The position numbers and the translations under genes were made by a program. From NCBI GenBank assembly GCA_026982025.1, contig JALSHX010000221.1, positions 1 to 12,506 of the forward strand: 12,506 nucleotides of DNA. The letters run 5' to 3'. The notes beneath the pieces are model-generated. The model was not told the origin of the DNA. It made no database searches and saw only the letters and a program-made list of their open reading frames with translations. Shown here one piece after another: positions 6,810-12,506 of the stretch. The first letter of the stretch is position 1, and each line of letters begins with the position of its first letter. This DNA is from Aquificaceae bacterium. Lineage in GTDB: Bacteria; Aquificota; Aquificia; Aquificales; Aquificaceae.

Positions 6810-8431
6810 ACCTCGTGTATTTTCTTAGGATACCGCAGTTCTTCAACCATTCTCTGGATTTGTTCCGATGGCGGTTTGGTTGCAAGGGAAACACCTACGG
6901 TAACCACCAGATTAGCAATTAATCCGAAGAGACCCGAAGCGGTATGCTGAATACCCGCTATGGAAAATCCGTGGACTTTGTTCAGGTAAATGTAGGCAAT
7001 TGTCACAAGAAGTCCCACCACGAGACCGCTGACAGCCCCCTCTTTGTTTAGCCTCTTCCAGAAGACACCAAGAACGAGAGCCGGGAAGAAGGATGCGGTG
7101 GCGAGGGAGAACGCCCAGGCAACTATCTGAACGATGAAGGCGATTTTTTGAGCGGCGATGAATCCTCCGATTATTCCCGCAATGGCAACCGCTACTTTTC
7201 CTATCATGACGACCCTCTTTTCGGGTGCTTTGGGATCTATCATTTTGCTGTAAAGGTCGTTGGATATCGCTGCGGCAATAACCAGAAGGAGTCCGTCCGC
7301 GGTGGAGAGTGCCGCTGCTAGTCCCCCCGCCATAACGAAAAATCCCACTATAGCAATTAACCCGGCAATCTCAGGCGTTGCCAGGACCACTATGTCCCTG
7401 TGGATGTTTAACTCAGCCCACTGGATTATTCCGTCACCGTTTTTATCAATGACTTCAAACAGTCCGGTTTCAGCCCACTTCTGAGCCCACGCGGGAAGCT
7501 GGTCAACGGGTTTACCCACCACATCCTTTAATACAACGAGCCTTGCAAAGGCGGCGTACGCAGGTGCTGTAAGGTACAGAAGGGCTATAAAAAACAAAGC
7601 CCATCCCGCACTGACCCTTGCGTCCCTGACGGATGGAGTTGTGAAGAACCTCATGAGGATGTGGGGAAGTGCCGCGGTTCCCGCCATCAGGACAAAGGTG
7701 AGTGCAAGAAACTGAGCCATGTTGAACTTAACAAAGGGCTCAACATAATGGGGGCTTATACCCATTTGAGTTTCAATCTGCACTATGTTTTCAAGAACCT
7801 TTCCGTAAACGAACTGAGGGAGGGGAACTCCGAACCACTGTGAGGCAAGAATTGAAACGGGGAGAAGATAGGCTGTGATCAAAACTATGTACTGGGCGAC
7901 CTGAGTCCATGTAATTGACTTCATCCCCCCGAGTATGGTGGTGGCGATAATAATTATCATTCCTATGGCTATTCCCAGCTCAAAGGGAACGCCGAAAAGC
8001 CTCCCCATAATGATCCCCACGCCTGCCACCTGACCCACCATGTAGGTAAAGCTGATAATTATGGCGGTGACAAGGGCAACGAGTCTTGCAAACTGCGATT
8101 CGTATCTTTCCGCGATAAAGTCGGGAACTGTGTACTTGCCGAATTTTCTGAGATAAGGGGCAATAAGAAGGGCGAGAAGAACATAACCACCCGTCCATCC
8201 CATGATATAGGCAAGACCGTCGTAGCCAAGGGCGTAAAGGGCTCCCGCCATTGATATAAAAGACGCGGCGCTCATCCAGTCAGCCGCAACAGCCATCCCG
8301 TTCCAGAAGGCAGGTATTCTCCTTCCAGCAACGTAGAACTCAGCGGCCTCCGTAGCCCTGTTGTAAATGGCAATAGCCATAAAAACTATGACTATGCCGA
8401 AGACGATTACATAGCCCATTATGTTTTCCAT
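6806..8431 (-). CDS. Sodium:solute symporter large subunit (VC_2705-type, acetate permease-like)
   Basis: A 541-aa inner-membrane SSS-family transporter, probably Na+-coupled uptake of acetate or another short carboxylate. About a dozen hydrophobic segments are visible. Family landmarks are EFYVAGRRIPAFWNGMAVAADWMSAASFI (residues 31-59, first core helix), LGGMKSITWTQVAQY (167-181), GTAALPHILMRFFTTP (251-266), and GGLAAALSTADGLLL (369-383), where Ser376-Thr377 fall at the expected Na2 site. The hydrophilic loop before that helix contains D329-KNGDGIIQWA-E340, a canonical 12-residue EF-hand loop. It follows the small-subunit gene after 3 bp, with GAGGAG 6 bases before its ATG, and ends in an ATGA overlap with the DUF294 gene. 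Divergent acs supports acetate as substrate. The gene is related to actP, but I withhold the symbol. Confidence 0.93.
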   Translation of the reverse strand: MENIMGYVIVFGIVIVFMAIAIYNRATEAAEFYVAGRRIPAFWNGMAVAADWMSAASFISMAGALYALGYDGLAYIMGWTGGYVLLALLIAPYLRKFGKYTVPDFIAERYESQFARLVALVTAIIISFTYMVGQVAGVGIIMGRLFGVPFELGIAIGMIIIIATTILGGMKSITWTQVAQYIVLITAYLLPVSILASQWFGVPLPQFVYGKVLENIVQIETQMGISPHYVEPFVKFNMAQFLALTFVLMAGTAALPHILMRFFTTPSVRDARVSAGWALFFIALLYLTAPAYAAFARLVVLKDVVGKPVDQLPAWAQKWAETGLFEVIDKNGDGIIQWAELNIHRDIVVLATPEIAGLIAIVGFFVMAGGLAAALSTADGLLLVIAAAISNDLYSKMIDPKAPEKRVVMIGKVAVAIAGIIGGFIAAQKIAFIVQIVAWAFSLATASFFPALVLGVFWKRLNKEGAVSGLVVGLLVTIAYIYLNKVHGFSIAGIQHTASGLFGLIANLVVTVGVSLATKPPSEQIQRMVEELRYPKKIHEV

Positions 8432-8434
8432 GGC

Positions 8435-8686
8435 TCACTCCTCCACTCCGTACTTCTGGTCAAGCCTGTTCATAAGGAAGGCGTAAACGAAAATGAGGAT
8501 CACGAAGGTTATAACGGAAAGCTGTGCGCTGACCCAATAATGAAGGGGGAATCCGAATACCGTTACCTTGCTCAGCGGTTGTGCAAGAATTGCACCGACA
8601 TAGGATACTGCGAACCAGATGGCAAGCAGGATGATTATGATCTGGATATTTTCCCGGTGATACGCCTCAAGTTTTTCTTTGTCCAT
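8435..8686 (-). CDS. Sodium:solute symporter small subunit (DUF4212 / TIGR03647 type)
   Basis: An 83-aa membrane protein with two hydrophobic helices (about residues 15-36, IQIIIILLAIWFAVSYVGAI, and 53-75, SAQLSVITFVILIFVYAFLM). Between them is a conserved-looking segment with FGFPLHYWVSAQ, and the C-terminus is charged (NRLDQKYGVEE). The family is a known short partner encoded directly upstream of VC_2705-type symporters and sometimes fused to them. The start is ATG at 8686: AAGGAGG (8701-8695) lies 8 bases ahead. A longer frame reading from TTG at 8707 would place that ribosome site inside the coding region and is rejected. It is the first gene of the operon, 3 bp before the large subunit. 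Confidence 0.92.
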   Translation of the reverse strand: MDKEKLEAYHRENIQIIIILLAIWFAVSYVGAILAQPLSKVTVFGFPLHYWVSAQLSVITFVILIFVYAFLMNRLDQKYGVEE

Positions 8687-8703
8687 CCCGCACACCTCCT
8701 TGC

Positions 8704-8720
8704 TCAAAAATCGTTTTTCA
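8704..8720. repeat. Dyad copy 1, candidate operator
   Basis: TCAAAAATCGTTTTTCA: AAAAA and TTTTT flank a TCG centre, giving a 5+3+5 perfect dyad. It aligns to copies 2 and 3 with one change (C to A) in the AAAC arm. It lies 18 bases upstream of the small-subunit ATG and touches its ribosome site region, a place where a repressor could block expression. Confidence 0.45.
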
Positions 8721-8764
8721 GTTTAAGATAGGAGAGAATTAAAAGTCAAACACTTGGTATAAAA

Positions 8765-8780
8765 TCAAACATCGTTTTAG
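8765..8780. repeat. Dyad copy 2, candidate operator
   Basis: TCAAACATCGTTTTAG contains AAAC-ATC-GTTT (8767-8777). A half copy, TCAAACAC, lies 19 bp to the left at 8746-8753. On the minus strand TTGATT (8768-8763) overlaps this copy and could be a weak -35 for the symporter operon with TTTAAT (8743-8738) at 19 bp; that pairing is tentative. Confidence 0.45.
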
Positions 8781-8923
8781 TTTTATTTCCCAATAAATAG
8801 GATTTTAGACCCATTTTTTTAATTTTAGCTCCATTCAAGTAAAGAAGAATTGTCCCCAATTAGCCTAAATTAATGATAATTAAGTTGTTGGTTGGCTTAT
8901 AAAAAAATAATAATAATTGAATA

Positions 8924-8939
8924 TCAAACACCGTTTTAT
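8924..8939. repeat. Dyad copy 3, candidate activator site of acs
   Basis: TCAAACACCGTTTTAT contains AAAC-ACC-GTTT (8926-8936). Over the first 15 bases it matches copy 2 at 14. It ends 4 bases before the TTAACA proposed as the acs -35, the usual place for an activator that touches RNA polymerase. Confidence 0.5.
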
Positions 8940-8943
8940 TTTT

Positions 8944-8971
8944 TTAACAAACCCATTTTTCAAAGTATCAT
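8944..8971 (+). promoter_or_regulatory. Candidate sigma-70 promoter of acs
   Basis: TTAACA (8944-8949, 5 of 6 to TTGACA), a 16-bp spacer, then TATCAT (8966-8971, 5 of 6 to TATAAT). This would start transcription near 8978 and give a leader of about 34 bases that includes the ribosome site. It is the best-scoring pair I could find by eye in this gap, but AT-rich DNA gives chance matches. Confidence 0.45.
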
Positions 8972-9011
8972 TTCTATAAAATTTAAAAAAACCAAATGCG
9001 GAGGTGGTCCC

Positions 9012-10913
9012 ATGGCGGAGCATGAAAAGGCGGAGGTACTTCTAAAAGTTAAGGAGAAGTACGAACCACCTATGGAGGTTGTAGAGAAGGCGTGGATAAA
9101 GGATTACGAATCTCTATACAGGGAATCTGTCAGGAGCAGGGAGGATTTCTGGGCAAAGGTTGCGGAAGAGCTCCACTGGTTCAAGGGCTGGGACAAAGTC
9201 CTTGAGTGGAAGCCTCCATACGCCAAGTGGTTCGTGGGAGCCCAGACAAATATCACCTACAACTGCCTCGACAGGCATGTCAGGAACGGAAAGAGGAACA
9301 AGGTAGCGTACATATACATTGACGAGGATAACAACGAGCGCAAAATTACCTACGGCGAACTTCTTGAGCTTGTGTCAAGGATCGCAAACGGACTCAAATC
9401 CCTCGGGGTGGGGAAGGGAGACAGGGTATCCGTTTATATGCCCAACACCATTGAGGCTGTTGCGGTAATGCTTGCCTGTGCAAGAATAGGTGCCATTCAC
9501 AGCGTTGTTTTTGCCGGTTTTTCCGAGGGTGCCCTGAGGACGAGGATTGAAGACGCGAAGGCAAAGGTTGTTATAACCGCTTCCTACACGAGGAGACGGG
9601 GAAAGAGAATAGACCTCCTCGCTACCGTTGAGAAAGCGATTGACGGTCTTGACTTTGTTGAGAAGGTGGTTGTTTGGGACAGGGACGGAGATGCACTGAG
9701 CAGGGACAAAGGTAACATGTTTGTTGATTTCCATTCCATGATTAACTCCGCTGAGGCGGAGTGTGAACCCGAAAAGATGTCCTCTGAGGACCCCCTCTTT
9801 ATTCTCTACACCTCGGGAACAACGGGCAAGCCAAAGGGCGTCCTTCACACCACGGGGGGTTATATGGTCCAGACCTACTTCACCTCAAAGGTGGTTTTTG
9901 ACCTTCACGAGGATGACATCTTCTGGTGCACCGCGGACATCGGCTGGATAACGGGTCATTCCTACATAGTTTATGGAATACTTGCAAACGGTGTCACCTC
10001 CTTAATAGTTGAGGGTGCTCCCGACTATCCCGATCCGGGAAGGTGGTGGAGCTATGTTGAAAAGTACAGGGTCAATGTTTTCTACACAGCTCCCACAGCC
10101 ATAAGGATGTTCATGAGATACGGCGAGGAATGGCCAGCTAAGTACGACCTTTCATCCCTCAGAATTCTCGGCTCTGTGGGAGAGCCCATCAATCCCGAAG
10201 CCTGGCACTGGTACCACAAAAACATAGGAAGGGAGAAGTGCGTTATCGTTGATACATGGTGGCAGACGGAAACGGGTGCTCACATGATTACTACCGTTCC
10301 CTCCTACCCCGCTAAGCCCGGAAAAGCAGGAAAGCCAATGTTCAGCGTTGAGGTGGACATAGTTGACAAGGACGGAAACAGGCTTCCTCCCGACACGGTG
10401 GGCTTTCTCGTTATCAAAAGCCCGTGGCCCTCAATGCTGAGAACATGCTGGGGCGAGCCCGAAAGGTATGAGAAGTACTGGAACACCATACCCGGAGTTT
10501 ACTTTGCCGGTGACCTTGCCTCTTACGACGAGGAGGGTTATGTGATGATCCTCGGAAGGGCTGACGATGTCATAAACGTTGCCGGCCACCGGATAGGTAC
10601 GATGGAGGTTGAGAGTGCACTCGTGGATCACCCATCGGTGGCGGAGGCTGCAGTGATAGGCAAACCCCACGAGGTAAAGGGAGAGTCAATAAAAGCCTTT
10701 GTTATTCTCAAGAGGGGAGTGGAGCCCTCCCAGAAACTTGTTGATGAGCTAAGACTCCATGTAAGGAACGAACTCGGCTCAATAGCGGTTCCCGACGAAA
10801 TTGAGTTTGTGGAGAAGCTTCCCAAAACGAGGAGCGGAAAAATCATGAGGCGTGTTTTGAAGGCACAGGAGCTGGGGCTTGATGTGGGCGATGTATCCAC
10901 TCTTGAAGATTAG
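9012..10913 (+). CDS. acs: Acetyl-CoA synthetase (AMP-forming)
   Basis: Activates acetate with ATP and CoA to acetyl-CoA through acetyl-AMP. It is 633 aa, near the family's usual length of about 650. Motifs in order: FAGFSEGALRTRIEDA (168-183); P-loop LYTSGTTGKPKG (265-276); ADIGWITGHSY (308-318); SVGEPINPEAW (388-398); DTWWQTETG (414-422), where Trp417 is the tryptophan that limits the pocket to acetate; GRADDVINVAGHRIGT (515-530); and PKTRSGK (604-610) with Lys610, the catalytic lysine subject to acetylation in other bacteria. The ATG at 9012 is preceded by GGAGGTGG (9000-9007). The frame extends to 8892 upstream, but that part encodes a lysine/isoleucine/phenylalanine-rich run from AT-rich promoter DNA. 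Divergent from the symporter operon; its 3' end overlaps livF by 4 bp. Confidence 0.97.
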   Translation: MAEHEKAEVLLKVKEKYEPPMEVVEKAWIKDYESLYRESVRSREDFWAKVAEELHWFKGWDKVLEWKPPYAKWFVGAQTNITYNCLDRHVRNGKRNKVAYIYIDEDNNERKITYGELLELVSRIANGLKSLGVGKGDRVSVYMPNTIEAVAVMLACARIGAIHSVVFAGFSEGALRTRIEDAKAKVVITASYTRRRGKRIDLLATVEKAIDGLDFVEKVVVWDRDGDALSRDKGNMFVDFHSMINSAEAECEPEKMSSEDPLFILYTSGTTGKPKGVLHTTGGYMVQTYFTSKVVFDLHEDDIFWCTADIGWITGHSYIVYGILANGVTSLIVEGAPDYPDPGRWWSYVEKYRVNVFYTAPTAIRMFMRYGEEWPAKYDLSSLRILGSVGEPINPEAWHWYHKNIGREKCVIVDTWWQTETGAHMITTVPSYPAKPGKAGKPMFSVEVDIVDKDGNRLPPDTVGFLVIKSPWPSMLRTCWGEPERYEKYWNTIPGVYFAGDLASYDEEGYVMILGRADDVINVAGHRIGTMEVESALVDHPSVAEAAVIGKPHEVKGESIKAFVILKRGVEPSQKLVDELRLHVRNELGSIAVPDEIEFVEKLPKTRSGKIMRRVLKAQELGLDVGDVSTLED

Positions 10914-11626
10914 ATGCTTAGGTAGGTTTTTCTTATTGAGTCCCTCTTCATGAGATCCTCCGAGGTCCCCTCGTCCACAATCTCCCCGAGGTCAAAGACG
11001 TATGCCCTGTCGGAGATCTCAAGGGCAAGGGAGACCTCCTGCTCAACAATTAGCATGACTATTTCTTGCTCCTCCCTGATTTTCAAAAGTGTTTCTGCAA
11101 GGGTATCTACCACAGCGGGAGCAAGACCGAGGGAGAGCTCGTCAATCATGAGGAACTTAGGTGATGACATGAGAGCCCTTCCTATTGAGAGCATCTGCTG
11201 CTGACCGCCGGAGAGATCTCCGGCAAGCTCTCTTCTTTTTTCCCTAAGCTGAGGAAAGTAGGAATAAACCTTTTCCAGATTTTCCTTTAGCTCCTCTCTG
11301 CAGAGCCATCCGCCCATGATGAGGTTTTCCTCAACGCTCATTCCCAGAAAAAGCCTTCTTCCCTCCGCAGCAAGACTCATGCCCATTCTGACCCTATCCT
11401 GCACAGACAGGGACTCAATGTGCCTGTCCTCAAAGCGGATTATGCCTCCCCACGGTTTGACGAGCCCAATGAGGGTTTTGAGGAATGTACTCTTTCCTGA
11501 ACCGTTGGAGCCGAATATTGCCACTATCTCCCTTTCCCTGACCTCAAGGGTAATAGCCTTGAGCACCTCAACATCACCGTATCCCGCACTGAGATCCCTT
11601 ACCTCAAGTACTTTCCTGTTTTGCAT
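10910..11626 (-). CDS. livF: Branched-chain amino acid ABC transporter ATP-binding protein LivF
   Basis: Second ATPase of the high-affinity branched-chain amino acid (or related amide) importer, acting at the inner face of the membrane. 238 aa, normal for LivF. Walker A is GSNGSGKST (39-47), the signature is LSGGQQQM (138-145), and Walker B is FLMIDELSLGLAP (158-170) with Glu163; the family's DEPSLGLAP reads DELSLGLAP here. LIVEQEVSLALEISDRAYV (192-210) matches the LivF C-terminal pattern, where Gln occupies the H-loop position. GLVKPWGG and EGRRLFLGMSVEENL are also family-typical. Its start overlaps the livG end by 23 bp. It converges on acs with overlapping stop codons. Confidence 0.95.
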   Translation of the reverse strand: MQNRKVLEVRDLSAGYGDVEVLKAITLEVREREIVAIFGSNGSGKSTFLKTLIGLVKPWGGIIRFEDRHIESLSVQDRVRMGMSLAAEGRRLFLGMSVEENLIMGGWLCREELKENLEKVYSYFPQLREKRRELAGDLSGGQQQMLSIGRALMSSPKFLMIDELSLGLAPAVVDTLAETLLKIREEQEIVMLIVEQEVSLALEISDRAYVFDLGEIVDEGTSEDLMKRDSIRKTYLSI

Positions 11627-12332
11627 ACTTCTCTCCCAGGTAAGCCCTGATAACCTCTCTGTCCTTTTTTAATCCTTCGGGATCTCCCTCGTATATTATT
11701 CTTCCTTCCGAGAGGACAATAACCCTTCGGGTAAGCCTGAAAAGGGCTTTAAGGACGTGCTCAACGAGAAGCAGGGCTGTTCCCCTCTCCTCGTTTATCC
11801 TTTTAAGCAGGCCTGCGATCTCCTCAACGGAAACCGGATTAAGCCCTGCAAATATCTCGTCAAGAAGCATAAGGTAGGGACCGAGGGCAAGAGCCCTCGC
11901 AAGCTCAAGCCTTTTTCTCTGTGCGAGAGAGAGGCTTCCCGCACGGTCCTTTACCTTCTGGGATAGCCCTACCATGTTGAGGATATCAAGCGCCCTCTCC
12001 TCGGAAGACTGTCCTCCGCCGTAGTGAAGGGCTATCATAACATTTTCAAGCACTGATAGATTTGAAAAAAGCCTCGTTATCTGAAAGGTTCTTGCTATGC
12101 CCATCTTTGCCCTTTTGTGGGGTCTCATTCTGCTTATGGGCTTTCCTTTAAAGAAGACTTCTCCCCCATCGGGCGAAATTACTCCCGAGATAATGTTCAG
12201 CAGTGTGGTTTTTCCCGAGCCGTTGGGTCCAATTATTCCCAGAACCTCTCCCTCCTTCATCTCAAAGCTAATACCCCTCAGGACCCTGTTTCCCCCGAAG
12301 CTCTTAGATATATCAGCAACCCTCAGCATCAT
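11604..12332 (-). CDS. livG: Branched-chain amino acid ABC transporter ATP-binding protein LivG
   Basis: First ATPase of the same importer. 242 aa, slightly short of the usual 250-260. Walker A is GPNGSGKTT (35-43), the Q-loop region is ARTFQITRLFSNLSVLENV (80-98), Walker B is LMLLDEIFAGLNP (154-166), and the H-loop is LVEHVLK (189-195, His192). The signature is LSLAQRKRLELARAL (134-148), where Ala137 replaces the usual second Gly of LSxGQ. Start: ATG at 12332 overlaps the livM stop as ATGA, but GAGGAG lies only 3 bases before it; the next ATG at 12329 has a 6-base spacing and may be the true start. Upstream is livM and downstream livF. Confidence 0.94.
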   Translation of the reverse strand: MMLRVADISKSFGGNRVLRGISFEMKEGEVLGIIGPNGSGKTTLLNIISGVISPDGGEVFFKGKPISRMRPHKRAKMGIARTFQITRLFSNLSVLENVMIALHYGGGQSSEERALDILNMVGLSQKVKDRAGSLSLAQRKRLELARALALGPYLMLLDEIFAGLNPVSVEEIAGLLKRINEERGTALLLVEHVLKALFRLTRRVIVLSEGRIIYEGDPEGLKKDREVIRAYLGEKYAKQEST

Positions 12333-12506
12333 ACTCTCCTCAGGGCTGAAATCCCTCCCGGAATGAGGAGGATTGTCAGGATTATAAGAGCACCCAGCAC
12401 GACCCCGTGAAGCTCAAAGAAGGTACCCCATACCACCTCCGAGATTATTTCAAGACCGAAAGCACCCGCAAGCGGTCCCCATGTGGTCCCCACACCGCCG
12501 ATGAGG
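12329..12506 (-). CDS. livM: Branched-chain amino acid ABC transporter permease LivM, C-terminus (partial)
   Basis: The final 59 codons of a membrane permease cut by the right edge. It reads LIGGVGTTWGPLAGAFGLEI, a match to the conserved GG.GT..GP..GA element near the end of LivM/LivH permeases, then a hydrophobic helix (VVLGALIILTILLIPGGI) and a short basic tail SALRR. The stop TGA overlaps the livG start. Permease identity is clear. LivM is preferred over LivH because it directly precedes livG and has the IPGGI ending, comparable to the FPGGI/PRGI ending in that subunit. Confidence 0.88.
   Translation of the reverse strand, partial: LIGGVGTTWGPLAGAFGLEIISEVVWGTFFELHGVVLGALIILTILLIPGGISALRRV

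Larger units (their letters stand above)
8687..9011. promoter_or_regulatory. AT-rich divergent control region, symporter operon / acs
   Basis: The only gap over 300 bp. It has no credible gene. Two 60-base blocks counted by hand (8761-8820 and 8881-8940) contain 14 and 13 G+C, about 22-23%, far below the flanking genes. It contains A/T runs, a TAATAATAATT stretch, three copies of an AAAC-N3-GTTT dyad, a half copy, a repeated ACCCATTTTT (8809-8818 and 8951-8960), and ribosome sites at each end. No GC-rich hairpin or riboswitch-like structure was seen. Confidence 0.8.

Noticed and set aside
8862..8883. ATTAATGATAATTAA resembling part of a Fur box
   Set aside because: Only part of the GATAATGATAATCATTATC pattern is matched, and such matches are expected by chance in DNA this AT-rich; no iron-related gene is adjacent.
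8809..8960. Repeated ACCCATTTTT as part of a longer direct repeat unit with the dyads
   Set aside because: The spacing from each preceding dyad differs (44 and 27 bp), so there is no single repeated unit; T-runs inflate the similarity.
8892..9011. A 40-residue N-terminal extension of Acs in frame upstream
   Set aside because: It is Lys/Ile/Phe-rich translation of AT-rich promoter DNA, has no ribosome site at its start, and the ATG at 9012 has a strong one and the family-typical start.
8687..9011. Sigma-54 promoter for acs or the symporter operon
   Set aside because: No GG-N10-GC element was found on either strand in a useful position.
9375..9848. A 157-aa open frame on the minus strand inside acs
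   Set aside because: It is a shadow of acs; composition is unlike a real protein and there is no start context.
1..12506. CRISPR array, tRNA or rRNA gene, insertion sequence or prophage
   Set aside because: No regularly spaced repeats, tRNA-like arms, transposase or phage-like coding sequence was seen anywhere; the window is metabolic and transport genes.

Overview
The window comes from a compact bacterial genome. Gram-negative affiliation is inferred from two predicted lipoproteins, one with a LysM domain. Genes abut or overlap by 4-23 bp, and AGG/AGA arginine and ATA isoleucine codons are common. This resembles Aquificota, thermophilic Desulfobacterota or Deferribacterota-like lineages, but the taxon cannot be fixed from the sequence alone. 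Coding DNA is of roughly balanced base composition; the one long non-coding gap is very AT-rich.

Layout. At the left edge is the start of carB (minus strand), divergent from two plus-strand lipoprotein genes: a small coiled-coil protein and a LysM protein. guaA (minus) converges on them. A small unrecognised plus-strand gene (75 aa, TTG start) diverges from guaA and runs tail-to-tail into rsmG. From 8686 down to 2998 lies a probable six-gene minus-strand operon: symporter small subunit, large sodium:solute symporter, cNMP/CBS/DUF294-nucleotidyltransferase protein, DEDDh exonuclease, pyrF and rsmG. It diverges from acs (acetyl-CoA synthetase, plus) across a 325-bp AT-rich regulatory region. 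acs converges, with a 4-bp overlap, on a minus-strand branched-chain amino acid ABC transporter operon (livM partial, livG, livF) that runs off the right edge.

How the genes fit together. The two-part symporter plus acs looks like an acetate (short-chain carboxylate) uptake and activation module. The DUF294 protein and the exonuclease are translationally coupled to the symporter and probably regulate it or the fate of its substrate; this is inference. carB, pyrF and guaA serve nucleotide synthesis, and rsmG modifies 16S rRNA.

The most interesting material is the symporter/DUF294/exonuclease module. It includes an EF-hand-like calcium loop in the symporter and a degenerate cyclic-nucleotide pocket in the DUF294 protein. 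The divergent control region holds three copies of a short dyad (AAAC-N3-GTTT), one just upstream of the best acs promoter candidate. No RNA genes, CRISPR arrays, insertion sequences or phage genes were seen.
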